Shown here in pieces: positions 34,764 through 46,686 of a stretch of DNA of 64,000 nt. Each line of letters begins with the position of its first letter. Within the stretch, counting starts at the first letter, position 1. The notes beneath the pieces are model-generated. The model was not told the origin of the DNA. It saw only the letters and a program-made list of their open reading frames with translations, and did no database searches. The stretch is from the NCBI GenBank assembly GCA_012274445.1, contig JAAROD010000054.1:62001-126000 (forward strand), read 5' to 3'. The DNA is from Sclerotiophoma versabilis (Eukaryota > Ascomycota > Dothideomycetes > Pleosporales > Didymellaceae). The position numbers were made by a program, and so were the translations under genes.

Positions 34764-35533
34764 GATAGGCACTAGGTAGCATGACAATTGATCGTTGTCA
34801 CCCTGACCCGCTATGTAACATTTCCTGTTAACAAGCGTACGGCATGCATGAACGAACAGTTAACATGAAAAGCTGCAAGCCCCACAACACCATGTATCTC
34901 TACACCTACTTGGTGAATGATTGGCGCAGCTACGTGGCATTGCATGATGAGCACACAGTCCTGCAGTGTGCGTCTTGGCAGCGAAACCCGATTTTCTCGC
35001 TAGTGTGCGCATCGCTTATTCACAGATATCAAGTTGTAGGATTGTCAATGTGTGCGACCAGTACGATCCATGAACGAGTGACTGAGAGTGTGCCCTACAC
35101 CGAACGATAATTATGCAGCAATTGTATTGCGTTGCTCTCTAGCATCGAGATATGCCCTGATAGAGCCCCACATATGCAGCGTTGACTTTAATACGATCGA
35201 AGATGCTTGATTGGGAGCTGAGCTCACGACTATTTTTCACGGATCAGGCGTTAGCGATGAGTTGTGCACCGCTGGCGCATCTGTCTTTAGGCTAAAAGTC
35301 AACAACACTAGCTGAGATCGGCATTTATGGTTCGCTAAGGACGTATTTTGCATTAGACCTGTTCTAATGCTTGTCTTGGTAAACTGCCTTGGAAGCGTCG
35401 CAGCAGGTGAGAGGGGGCAACATGCCAACGTGTCGGGAATGTTGACAACGTGAATTGATCAGAGTCTGAGTTATCTTCTAACTTTACCCATCACTAATTT
35501 GCCAAGCACTCCAAACAACTGTCGTCTTCCAGA
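34764..35533. other. Intergenic spacer between two plus-strand genes
   Basis: The 770-bp spacer includes the promoter of the gene starting at 35534. I see no gene, repeat or clear TATA element in it. Confidence 0.4.
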
Positions 35534-36727
35534 ATGGCCTGGTTGATGAAGAACGCGGATACGCTGATACAAACCATATCAGCTATCTCGCTTGAGCCAG
35601 ATGACATAGTTGTATCTTCGGAACATGGCTTTGAGACTCTATGCAGCTACAACTGGCTGAATAATGGGAGTGCCGTCTTCGTTCCCGGTATGTCCCATTT
35701 CATACTCGAAGCTTCACCACAGCTGATCAAATCGACAGGTGGACCTCCTCGGTGGAACCCCCCATGCTTGCCGGTTACTCTTCCTCCAGACACCGGATAC
35801 CAGTTCGTGGACCAGAATGCCTTTCGTGTCCCAAAGTGCCCTTTTGAGCCTGCGTTTCGAGCACTATCTGTTGTGAGTCCGAGTATACAATTAGACGGCG
35901 TAGATATCGTTGCCAACCGCAACAGCTTGCGCAAGCTGCTGGACTTTGCAGCGGGCAGGCGACAAGATCCTTTTCGAATGGACCTTCACATGGTCAGAGG
36001 CACGCTGTTCGTTAGTCGTAGGGAAAAAAGTGCTCGGTTGATGGTTCGTGGATCAATCAATCCTGGGTACGGCCACAGTTTCGAGAAGATCTTTACTAAG
36101 CCCCAGACTGGACTCAGCCAGTCCAGCAGCCACCACAGGGTCGTGCGGTATAAGCTTGGGCGCCTCGACTGCGTTGTACGTTTTGAGGTTGACGCGTACT
36201 ACGAAGACGATCGAACGCGCGGTCCCGCCCCTGCTACTGAGGTACACATCCACGATATCGCCACATCACTTGAGGGTCTGTCCATAAATCAGTCTCGAGA
36301 AGACACTCTCACTGAAGGAGCCACCCGGGTAATTCTCAGAGGTACACCTGTAGCGTCAGCAACGTTGGCCGAGCTGAAGACCCACAAGACCGAGAGAATC
36401 AACAAAGCCATGCCGCAGCTCTGGTTTGGTCGAACACCTTACCTCATCACAGGCAAACATGTTGAAGGCACGGTTCATTCGATCAACTGCGCTCACATTG
36501 GGGAAAGATTCGAGAACTGGGAGGCGGCCAACCAAAATACCTTGCGCAAGCTGGTCAATTTGCTCAGAGAGTTGAAGTGCATTGTGAGCATGATGCAGGG
36601 TCAAAACGCCATCATAGTGTGTCAGAAAAAGGGGGCACCTTTGACGATATTCAGCGCGAAAGAAGACGTTGCAGTCTTGCCAGTCGATATAACAGACAGG
36701 CATTGGAAAAATGGAGGGGATGGTTGA
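35534..36727 (+). CDS. Conserved fungal protein of unknown function
   Basis: Two exons, 35534-35687 and 35739-36727, 380 aa. The 51-nt intron (GTATGT, GCTGATC branch, GACAG) is in frame and free of stops, so retention would add 17 residues, but removal gives the compact VFVPG-GPPRWNPP typical of the family. Recognisable segments: CSYNWLN near the start, W.PP, DTGYQFVDQNAFRVPKCPFEPAFRAL, then NRNSLRKLLDFA, GYGHSFEK, HHRVVRYKLG and CVVRFEVDAY. I recognise this pattern from many ascomycete genomes, where it often carries the label geranylgeranyl pyrophosphate synthetase. The aspartate-rich prenyltransferase motifs (DDxxD) are not present, so that label is not supported here. The C-terminal third (LWFGRTPYLITGKH) is also conserved-looking. 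Function unknown. Confidence 0.7.
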   Translation: MAWLMKNADTLIQTISAISLEPDDIVVSSEHGFETLCSYNWLNNGSAVFVPGMSHFILEASPQLIKSTGGPPRWNPPCLPVTLPPDTGYQFVDQNAFRVPKCPFEPAFRALSVVSPSIQLDGVDIVANRNSLRKLLDFAAGRRQDPFRMDLHMVRGTLFVSRREKSARLMVRGSINPGYGHSFEKIFTKPQTGLSQSSSHHRVVRYKLGRLDCVVRFEVDAYYEDDRTRGPAPATEVHIHDIATSLEGLSINQSREDTLTEGATRVILRGTPVASATLAELKTHKTERINKAMPQLWFGRTPYLITGKHVEGTVHSINCAHIGERFENWEAANQNTLRKLVNLLRELKCIVSMMQGQNAIIVCQKKGAPLTIFSAKEDVAVLPVDITDRHWKNGGDG

Positions 36728-38419
36728 GCCTGGCTTCCTGGCACATTTACTGCGGGTTAGCTCATTGCATGTCTTGCACATCTCGTGGCCTGTTAGTAGT
36801 CAACAGAATTGTCCTTTGTTCGCCATTTACGCCGCGAAGTTTTGTTTTGTAGTTTGCGCGGTGCAAGATCTGAAATCCAGCCTCGCCAATTACAGTGCTC
36901 ACCAAAAATTATCTGCGCTGAAGTTTCAATGGTCACGTCCTTGCCATAGCAGGGGCTTTTGCACCGCACAGATTGTACGGAAATGCTGCTAGTGTTTGTT
37001 AGGTTACTCAGATGCAGCCCGCATTGAGGGGTGTTCACAACAGTAACGGCTAGTAGTGATTGGCCTGCTTCAGGTCAGAGCGGGGGTAACGTATCTTGTC
37101 AGCATCAGCAGCGTTAACAGCATTTTGCAGCAACGGGCTTGCTGACCAGATCACAACGCGCATGCTGACGTGCTACTTTTCAACCGCAGCCTCACAGATC
37201 TCTTCAGCTGCTTGGTCGCGTCCTCTTATCACGACCTATCCGCTGCTCTAACGTCGATTACTGGGTAGCAAAGTGTTCCTGCACATGTGACACCATCAAT
37301 CTACCTTCGCTGAATCAGCTTTTGCGTCTTCTATCCCCACTAACAAGTTTTGGTGTGCAACCCTGTGGGTTTGCTGTTGCACCCAGCAAGCTAAGTCGGT
37401 GACGTATGAAGTCGGTAGTGAGTCAAGTTGACCCGTCGTCGAGCACAGGTCCCAGTTCCTGTCATTCAGATACATCGCCGCGTCGAAGGGCCCTGGCGTT
37501 GCCACCAGACACTCTGCAGCGCGCTTGTAACGAAACACGAGCGAAGAGAAGGCCAGGGCTAACAGGCCACTAGTTTTGCAAAGATTTGCAATTTTTCTGC
37601 GCATATGTACGACAGGCTGACTACGCTGTCACTTCTAGTAGTTGGGAAGTCGTTGAAGGTGAGGTCCTAGGATTTGCATCTGCATCTGCATAAGCAGTCA
37701 GCTGTCGCATGCTGAGCGCGACGCTGGTTGAATGGCTGTACGCGCAGCCTGCCTCTCTGAGTGCTTAGTTCGTGGAACGTCGTTCTGGTACGCGTTGAGG
37801 TGCGATGAGAACAAGGTAGGTGACGACTTCGGGAAGTCGCGACGGACCGTTGGAAGCGCTGAAGATCGTTGTGCAGGGGTTGTTAGCTTGCTTTTCGTCG
37901 GTCACCAGGGATTCGGGACCCAGGCTAATCCCAAAATGACAATGACGCGTTCGTGGCGCGGCGCGTGTTAGACGCGTTGGAAGAGCTAACCCTTCGAATG
38001 GCAGCTGCACCACAAGTTGGGGACGATGGCAGTTCAGACCCTAGAAGCCAATTGAACGAGAACTGGCTCCATCACGTGAGGCGGGGATTTTCCTCCAGTA
38101 CGCCCGCTTCACAGTTGACGGCATCGCACGGTGCTTTTCCGCAAATTTTGTTAAAAGACTGTCTTATTCACTCTCAAAGGTATTACAATCTGCAGTAGCT
38201 TCTTCTAACAATACTATAGTATCAAACAGTGAGGTCCATAACTGGTCCTCGCATGTCACGTGCTCGGGCGCGATCACGCTGAAGCAGTTGCCAGCCCAGC
38301 TGCGAGCGCGGCAACAGGCTAGCGGCCTGGCAAGATCATTCACCAGTTCGTCCAGGCGTCTGCCCCACCAACTTCTACCCCCGCGGCCTGGTGCTGTCAC
38401 TCCCTTTACAATCTACCTA
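36728..38419. other. Intergenic spacer between convergent genes
   Basis: This 1.7-kb spacer is moderately GC-rich. It holds several overlapping open frames of 80-100 codons on both strands (for example 37296-37604, 37765-38013 and 37953-38198) with no recognisable motif or coherent splice pattern. A short CATCTG/GCATCT tandem occurs near 37674-37690. I call no gene here. Confidence 0.4.
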
Positions 38420-41400
38420 TCAAATAGGCTGCAATACGTCTGCCTCAATCTGAACCTTCTGGCATCTCTCCGCCAGCCTCTGCCAAACCCTTTTGCTCTC
38501 TTCCAAGTCGCCCCCCAACTCTAACCCTCCCGTAAGCGTAGCTCTGTGGCCGATGATCACGACGCCACACTTTGCTCTAGTCATAACAACATTCAGTCTG
38601 CGCATATCGTCAAGAAATCCAATCTGGCATGACACATTGCACCGCACGGTGACAAAGATCACAACGTCCGCTTCTCGGCCCTGGAAACCGTCAATGGAAG
38701 AAACTTCGATGGTCGGAATTGCACTGTCGATTGCTTCCCTTTGGCGAGTGTATGGTGTCAAAATAGCTATTGAAGTTCGCTGAATCTTCAAAGATGGCGA
38801 GGCAGTATCCGAGACAGGGCTGGTGAGGAGCTGCACAACACGCTTGCAAAGCTCAGTTTGGCCTGGATTGACTTTCGATTGCCGACCCAAGTCTTCCGGG
38901 CTCCCACACTCAATCCAGACCAGCCGGTTGTCTTTTGGCCAGGGAAACCGCGATACTGGAGGTGGTCGACTGTCGTCGGTGACTGCCGTGTTCAATCTGC
39001 CCTTGTAAAACTCCGTGGAGCTGAAGTCGCAAATCGTGCGATGCATACGGTACTGCATATCGAGCATGGCTTTCGCTACACCTTTGCGTTCCTGCATGTT
39101 GTAGTGGCGTTCAAACAATGAAATATCGTAGCCAGTGAGCACAGCGTTTTGTTGTACTATAGCCCGTAGCTGTACGTGGTCACCTACTAAGATCGCGCGC
39201 GAACACCCTTTAACAAGTGGCACAAGGGTTGCGGACTCCGTCAGTTGCGACGCTTCATCTACGAGGACAACGTCGAAGTTCTCGTCGCGCAGCAAACCAA
39301 GACTCGCGCCGGTACATGTTGTGAAGATCAAACGAGCCTCTTTGATTTGCTTCTGGGCTTTGCGGCGTGCAGGCATGTTTCCGCTAAGGTCTTGACCTTG
39401 CATTGCATCGCAGGTGAAGCGCCGAAGGTCTAGCGATACTTTGGAGAGCTGAGGGTGATATTGTCAGAAGCTGGGACAAAGATAGGTACTCCTGATTTTT
39501 CATACCTGCGTTGATACTCTCACGGGACTCGTGCCTGTTTCCCTTGCGCTTTTGGTGCTTACAAATCTTCTTAGAATGTTGTCGACTGCATTGTGCGTCG
39601 GTGCTGTAACTAGGAACCTGGACTTTGGCAATAGCCTAAGCAACTGACACAAAATAACAATGATGGTGTGGGTCTTGCCAGTCCCAGGAGGACCCCAGAT
39701 GAGCGTCAGAGAATGCTTCATTGCCGCCGTGAGGGCGTCGTTTTGACTTGCGTTGAGGCTTGAATCTCTGACAACGGGTAACTCGACGTTCGAAAGCTCG
39801 ATCTGGTCTACGACCGCTAAACCCAAAAGGAATGCGTAGATCTTGCAGCAAACTTCGCGTTCAGTGTAGAACTTTGTCACGGCATCGAATGCGGTCTTGA
39901 TTGTGACGAATGAACCACACAGCGTGAGATGCCACGCGCATTGTGCGAGATATGGAGGCGGATCATGGAGACATCTGAAAGTAACGGTACCTGGTTCCGC
40001 ACTTGATACTAGAGCATCCATGGAAAAGAGCCTCGCGAAGGAATCGTTTTGTGGGCGGTTGGTCACGGTAAGACGGACGTGGTCACCGACCTTCAGAGAG
40101 CTAGCCATGGACGAGTCTACACGTAAAACGCTTTTCACAATGGTATGACCATCCTTGTATGCATCGACAGCCAATTTGATAGACTCAGGCTCGGGTTTAA
40201 AAGAACCTTTGGCTTCGTCAATATGGTCCAAAGCGATACCAAAAAGCGACGAGGTAAATTGCTGGATGGCTATCGGACGGCCGACGAGTAGACGAGACGT
40301 TTCCAGATCAAGAACTTCAAGAAGCAGATCCAGTGCGACTTCAGGTGAGCGAACAGTGAGTGCGATAATCTCCACTAACTCGGCGAAACTCTGCAATGGC
40401 AATCTCTTCAACTCGTGTAGAAGAAGCGAAAGGGGTTGTCGGACAAAACCAGCGAGCTCATTGGACACTAAGACAAGTTTCTTTGCAATACATAGAGCTG
40501 ATGAAACGAGTTCGTCCTCTAGGGCTGGCTTATGTCTATTCCATGATTGTGACTGGAGGAGCGTCGAGGTCAGGTAGGCTGCGTCTTGTAAATAATGCAG
40601 CAAAGTTGAAACGACGGTTCTGCCAGGTAAGGCAAAGCTTGAGTCTCCTGCCAGCATCAAAGCCTGGGAGAACACATCCCGAAGGCGCTTCTTCTCATCG
40701 TGCTCCTTGAGAAGATCCAAAATCTCTCGCAGCTCTGTGACGGAACTTAGTTGGCGAAGCAACGAAAGATTGTTATCTCGGCAAACAGCCCGCACAAGCT
40801 CTGAGTATCTCTCCCAATTAATCGTGCCCAGTTTTGACGTCGTATAGTCGAGTTCCAGTTTTTCGAACAGCGGAAGAACCTCTTGGGTATCGACGTAGTG
40901 AAGCCATTGATCGAGAACGCGCATGGAAGCAACATCGCGATTACTGATCACATACACTTCCTCCTTCCGATCAGCACAATTGATCAAAGTGTCGTACTAG
41001 ATTACTTACACCACCCAAAACACCTTCGCTTTGAACCTTCCCAATATGGGTTTGTACATCTCGGCCGAATTTATCAAGCGCAACACTTGCTTTGCAGTCA
41101 AAGTTGATCTGCTGCCGTATGGTGTGCTCCCTCGCTCTCCGCCTGTCTCCCACACTGGGTAGCGCACTGTACAATGTTTCATCGCCCTTTGGACTCCTCA
41201 GGAAAATCCAGGTATTGCTCCTCTTTAGTTGATAGAGTTGGAAGACTTGCTCGTCGCAATAAAGACGATAGTTGATCTTGGTGGGCATAACGCGATAGTT
41301 GGCTGATTGCGGTCCTTGAGTATGTGGGAAATCAAAAACTCGCACATTATTATCCACCGTTACCTCGCTAGCGCGGACAATCTTGTGTGGTACATAAATG

Positions 41401-43865
41401 GCTATGCTCAGACGCTCGTTGATATGGAGTACGATAAGTTTCTTGTGAAAAGACTCCAATGACCGACATAGGACTGGAAGGAACCTCCCCATGCGGTCGA
41501 CTTCAGATCGGAACAGTGATTTCCAGCGCAAGCGCGGATGATCCAGCCTAAAGCAATGAAGCTCTTGTGGGGAAATGAGCTCAGACTGAAGAAGTCCGTT
41601 TCGAACCAAACCTGGTGCTGTGCTGGATGGTGGCAATCGAGCGAGGAACCATATCTGCTGCTCGTCTGTCAGAGCACTGAAATCGATGGCGTGACTATAC
41701 ACCATTATATCCACATTGTATCGATTACACCATTGCATCAAAAGCCGCAGCAGCTCAAACTCCGATACCGCCATCTTGTCGCGAGTCAGCAGTAAGTCTA
41801 CAATGTTTGCCTCATCTTGCATCTCTAGCTCGAGGGTGGCTGTACGTTGCACCTGCTGCATACATGCCTCGTGGAGGCTATCCAATATGAAAGGAGCCGC
41901 TGTAGATTTTGGCTCTGGCGGATCTTCCAGCTCTTTGAAGACAGTCAGATTCTCGGGTATTCTGATACGGTTGCCATCGACACATTGAGAGAACAGGCGA
42001 TTGAGCTGTTGGCATTGTGGGCTCATGGCATTTCCGAGCCGAGCCCATTTCATGTACAGATTTTTGACTCTACCCAGAGATCCATTAGTATACCGAGCGA
42101 AGTATTCGGCGCGACTATCGCCCGTCACTTCACCAAAAGTAATGAGCTCCTTGCCTCCGGGATAATGGGCGGGCTCGGCCATCGTGCGAGGGATTATATC
42201 GCTATCCCATGTGACAAAAACTAACATAAATGAAGTTGAGAATGAAGGTATTTGCAGATCTTGAGTAGTGAACTTACACTTGTCTCCATCCAAATCTCCT
42301 CCGGACATCAGATCGGCGCTCGGTCGTTTTCCTTGTGTTGTGAACACAATGCAATCTACAAGATGCGAGTATTCAGGGATGTCAACGGCCTTGAACTTTT
42401 GAAGATCACCTGGATGCAGACACGGGTTTCTCGTCACCAAGACTTCGGTATTGATGATGGTATGCGCCCTTCCGTCGCCATCTTGTGTGATGCGGATGAA
42501 ACACTCGCCTTCTTTGAGTCGACCTGCGGAACCACCTTTCGCAGTTGGATCACAGACACCAAACAATAAACGTGACTTCGGAATCAAGACTCGGCATCTC
42601 TGTTCGTTGCGCTTGTTGATCATTCGGGCGTATTCTTGCTTTACTAAACTTTTCAGTATCGCACGCACTGATTCCAGACCTTCCAAGAGCAGCTTTTCTG
42701 CCACCTGTGTTCGGTCGATGTAGGAGAGAAACTGGAAGGCAGCTCGAGGATCACCTTTATAGACGTCTTGGAGGAAATTCAGATGTTGCGCTTGTTTGTA
42801 GAGAAGTGTTTCTTGCGAGATCCCAAGTGTGTGTAGGAGCACGATAATCTCGTCATTTAGGCTGCCAAAAGCGTAGGGCTAACGCACGTCAGTTCACTGT
42901 TCACGGAAGAAAACCGAGTGCAGAACCTTGGAATAGTCCACAATAGCGAAGCTGTAGTCTGGCGAGTCCTTGAATTTCCGCATAGATGTTCGGAACTGAG
43001 CCTGGACCTGCCCACGCAACGTCGGATCCAGGGTCAAGACGCCTTTGTAACCACGATACCGGATCTGATAAACAGAAGGAAGATATTTTCGGTCTCGAAA
43101 GACAATGTTCCGCTTTTGTGCCAAGTGTTTTGCCAGCTGGGTGGAGATCAGACCGCAACCGTCGGTAAAGATGTACTCCTTAGTTGCAATATCATCTATA
43201 TCTTGGCAGCGATCGGGCGGCAGATCAAGTGTGACTTCTGCGCTTGAAAAGAGAAGTCCAATGCGCTTTGCTTTCTTAGCGACAGACTTCAGCTTTGAGA
43301 AATCCCCCATTGCCTCGACTTTGATGGATATCTCCTCTTTTGATGCTGCATACAAAAAGCAAGATCTCGATTTAAGCTGACTGTTCGAATGACCGAAGAA
43401 ATTGTATGCGACACCGTTGATGGTGATACCGGAAACAAGCATTCTGGTAATCCAGTCCCCGTTCTCCCGACCTGTAGCTGGTCTCGAAGCCTCGCCTGCA
43501 ACAAGAGCAGGCCATTGTAGCTTGAAGTCTGCGAAAGAGAGGAGAATAAACTTTTCCAGGCTTTCGCCCCTGGCCACACGATTCAAGGGCGCTGTTGCAA
43601 ACCGGAGGGTAATCTGCTGCCGCTGAGACGAGGAGATTACCGACACACATTTAATAAGCCCGAGTTGATTGGCGAACTGAGGTTTGGGTATATCTGGTAC
43701 CAAGTACTCCCATTTGACATCTTCCGGAGACACATTCTCCTGTAGAGTCCTAACGAACGATTTGGCTTTGCTCATGTTTGTGAATCTCTTGAAATTGCGC
43801 GACGAAAAGAATGAAGTGTGGAAGGGACAAGATTGGGAAGGTATGCGGGTCGCCGCCGCTGACAT
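38420..43865 (-). CDS. RNA-dependent RNA polymerase fused to a UPF1/Hrr1-like SF1 helicase
   Basis: Five exons: 43865-42927, 42878-42278, 42220-41010, 40963-39506 and 39448-38420; predicted 1745 aa. The N-terminal half is a eukaryotic RdRP: FTDGCGLIS (about residue 230), DYSKPYAFGSLND across intron 1, and the catalytic GGDLDGD (about 508), immediately followed by intron 2, which joins K to FFVTWDSD. The frame would end at TGA 40971, but a 46-nt intron (GTAAGT, CTGAT branch, GGAAG) at 40964-41009 removes it in phase 0 and continues into EEVYVISNRDV and a helicase half: Walker A GPPGTGKT (about 1342), DEASQ, QYRMH, GFQGREAD and MTRAK, the signature of UPF1-like SF1 helicases. The helicase has no own start or promoter space. 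RdRPs make double-stranded RNA for silencing; in fission yeast Rdp1 works with helicase Hrr1. Start could also be ATG 43775. Intron 1 has an atypical GTTCTG donor. Confidence 0.8.
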
Positions 43866-44017
43866 GATTCGCGAGTCTTACATACATATGCGGTAAAACA
43901 CAGCGAACGCCACAATTCATGCAGGTCAGGATAGATAAAGCCTTCACCCCACGTAAGGCAGGTAGTGTAACTCAACGCTTCCCCACCCGATCGTCGATGC
44001 GACTCACCCGCGGCAAT

Positions 44018-44632
44018 ATGAAGAACGTCTACATCATTGGAGCGCAATCCACGGGCAAGACCACATTAGTCGATGCACTTGAGGACTACTTGGAAAGGAG
44101 TGCGGATGGAAACAGCAGCCAGCGTCCGCTGATTATCCGCGAGGTGGCGCGTACAGTTCTGAAGGAGAAGCGATTCAGCCGCGAAGACATCGCGAAATCA
44201 CCGAAACGCGCGCTTCAACTTCAGCGACACATTCTCGCGGCTCAGTACGATGCCGAAACTACAGCTTGTTCCACGAATGCATCCACTTGGTACATATGCG
44301 ATCGATCCGGACTAGACCCTATCGTCTACGCTAAATGCTTTGTTGGACAGGACGCAGCGGCGGAATTGCTCGCATCCGAAGTCTGGCGAGAGCTCGAAGA
44401 CCGAATGAAGGAGGGCATCGTGATACTATGCGAAGCGGGTTGTGACTGGCTTAAAGACGATGGAGTACGGCTTATGCCAAAGGACGTAGAGGATTGGATG
44501 CGCGTTGACGCCGTATTTCGTGACCTCCTGAAGACACGGGGCATCGGCTTTTCCATTATGTCCAAAGATGTGGTAAACCTTCAGAAGCGTGTGGAGTATG
44601 TGAAAAGACACTTCAGTAATATGCAGGAATGA
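44018..44632 (+). CDS. P-loop NTPase/kinase-like protein (AAA_28/NadR-like)
   Basis: A single exon, 204 aa from ATG 44018 (MKNVYIIGAQSTGKTTLV). In-frame ATGs at 43997 and 43919 would add 7 or 33 residues; I prefer 44018 because it puts the first beta strand right at the N-terminus, as in relatives, and leaves 152 bp to the divergent RdRP start. Walker A is GAQSTGKTTL. Further landmarks are IIREVARTVL, the lid-like RAIALQ-type segment (KRALQLQRHILAAQ), YICDRSGLDPIVYAKCF with a Walker-B-like DRS, and LCEAGCDWLKDDGVRLM. This is the pattern of the small AAA_28/NadR-C type nucleotide-binding domain, known in nicotinamide riboside kinase-like proteins. The substrate cannot be told from sequence. 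It is divergent from the RdRP-helicase gene and could share its promoter. Confidence 0.75.
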   Translation: MKNVYIIGAQSTGKTTLVDALEDYLERSADGNSSQRPLIIREVARTVLKEKRFSREDIAKSPKRALQLQRHILAAQYDAETTACSTNASTWYICDRSGLDPIVYAKCFVGQDAAAELLASEVWRELEDRMKEGIVILCEAGCDWLKDDGVRLMPKDVEDWMRVDAVFRDLLKTRGIGFSIMSKDVVNLQKRVEYVKRHFSNMQE

Positions 44633-46686
44633 ATACCATGGCGAGATGTCTTATCGAGGCTTGTAAAGACATTGTAACATCCAGCTTTCTTGACAAGGAA
44701 GAGGACGCAGCTCCTGGAATTGACAACAGCCGACCTCCACTTGATTTTTTCGACTTTGATTCCTATTTCTAGCATTTTAATTTGGGAATAAGACTTGATC
44801 AACTAGTAACTCGGCAACTATGAAGTATGCCTACTTTTAGTAACTTACCAACACCCGTACGGTTCCGAGTCGGTGCACGGCATCATTACGGCACCTGCAG
44901 TTTCCGCTTTGTGCACCCCCGCCTCAGCTTTCGTCCCAAGCTCATCCCTGTCTCGCTTAGAATGGGTTTTGACACAACTGCTCTAGCTCCGGTTGTCAAA
45001 ATCTTGCGTCTTCAGCCTTAGTCCAATTATTACTATCACAATAAGATGGTTCACCTATATCTTCTAGGATGGGTTATCAAGCCAATTTGCTATAGTAGTG
45101 TTATTCTCAACGAGCTTATATTTGTTGATTGATTGCTTTCCTTTACTTTGCAAAGTATCCTCCGCCTTTGTTGCAGTGGAGCTCATCGCTTCAATTTAGT
45201 CAGCGCACAGCTTCTTTACACAGCTATACAGTTAGCTACTTCTGGAGAACATAGTTCTATGTACAGAAGCCATGGCAGAGAGAACGTATTGTGAAGAGTA
45301 CATATATGAGATGTTAAGATGTGACTGGGGGGCTTTGTAAGAGCCATAGCGGCGGCTCGTACCCTTAAGCTAAAAACACAAAGTCTCGACGCATAATAAG
45401 TCTGCGTGAAGGGTTCAAGCCATGCTACTCTAGCGACGCATCATGTATTAGGATGTGCACTTACAGGTTTGGAGATGAAACAACGCGACAGATGATAGGG
45501 ATCGGAGGATCTTTGAGAGAATGGTGATGAACATCTATACCATAAGCTACACCTCGGACGTGCGGGGCCGCGCGGCAGTACAGAATAGCCCAGATCAATG
45601 ACTGCTTAGATCATCAGTACAACGATGGGCTGACTAGAGCTAGAGTGGTTGGAATAAAGCTTGTCCTCAGCGAGACAAGGGTGATCGTGGGATAAAAGCT
45701 GAGCGGCGTGCAGAAGATGAGAACTGCAAGTGCGTGCGACCGTAGTGCCCCAAATTTAGAATAGTTCCCGCTGCCAGGAGGGCGCTACGTAGTTTACAGT
45801 TTCAGCAACAAGACTAAGTCTAATCTAGATATGAATCATGAGAGCTAGTCTATCTTAAATTTTCATAGTAACAGCCTCACCATGTCTCTTCTTTTCATAC
45901 CTCAAAGCTGTAAAGGGACTGTTGTTTACTAAGACGTATGTGAAAATCTTATAGGCTAATCAGCCTATGATCACTCAATTGGGCCAGTATGATTTATGCT
46001 GTTCTCCACAACATGAGCAATATTAGTAACACTAAGGGTTGTGGTCACAGAGTTGTTATTCAGTAAGAATTCTCGTGATTCGACTTCTGACCGATAGTAC
46101 GTAATTGTCGTCCGTAAGGTAGACCCGTGCAGAGGCTACTTCTGAACGTCAACAGATTTTCCAAACTTGAACTCGGAGACAATTTGCGACACGGATTGGC
46201 TGTGTGAAGCCGTATTAATAGAATCCACACTGTCAATTGAGGGACACGATTTCTAAAGCGGTCAATTTGGAGCGATTTGGGGTTGGGTTGTTGTAAATTT
46301 GTTATGCGCTGAAACAAGAGCACTTGTGCACAGAGCAATTCCCTGATCTGAGCACTAAGAAGGTAAGCGCTAAAGCGACACCACATCTGGTGGGGCTTAT
46401 AGAGAGTTTCTGTTATTGTGAGTGGTTATGCATGCAAGATCGGTGTTTACTCGACTTCTCATCTCCGGCCGCATGGGTAGCACAGGTATCGTCCGGACTG
46501 GTGGTCAATAAATCCAATAGTGAGAGTGAGGTTGGTCCGGTGGCTGTGTAACTAGCGGAAAGAAACACTATATAACATCGCTCTTCTCGTTGATGCCTAC
46601 CAGACTTTAACCTCCACCCTCATCTAGGCGCCTACCTCGCAGCGCCATTCCCGCTACACAACAAACCCATCTCAACCTGGCACAAC
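44633..46686. other. Long intergenic spacer left of the SDR gene
   Basis: No gene is supportable in these 2 kb. The middle (about 45020-46060) is AT-rich with dispersed stops. The last few hundred bases form the promoter of the SDR gene. I found no tRNA-like clover or repeat array. Confidence 0.45.
46568..46575 (+). promoter_or_regulatory. TATA box of the SDR gene
   Basis: CTATATAA lies about 112 bp upstream of ATG 46687, followed by a pyrimidine-rich leader, the usual fungal core promoter layout. Confidence 0.5.

Noticed and set aside
35534..36727. Geranylgeranyl pyrophosphate synthase
   Set aside because: The family often carries this name, but the aspartate-rich prenyl-synthase motifs are absent.
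39500..40987. Helicase as a gene of its own
   Set aside because: It has no upstream promoter space, overlaps the RdRP frame, and a well-formed intron joins the two in phase. Kept as a fusion pending transcript evidence.
45350..45440. GGTTCAAGCC-like sequence resembling a tRNA T-arm
   Set aside because: No matching acceptor stem, D-arm or anticodon arm could be drawn around it.
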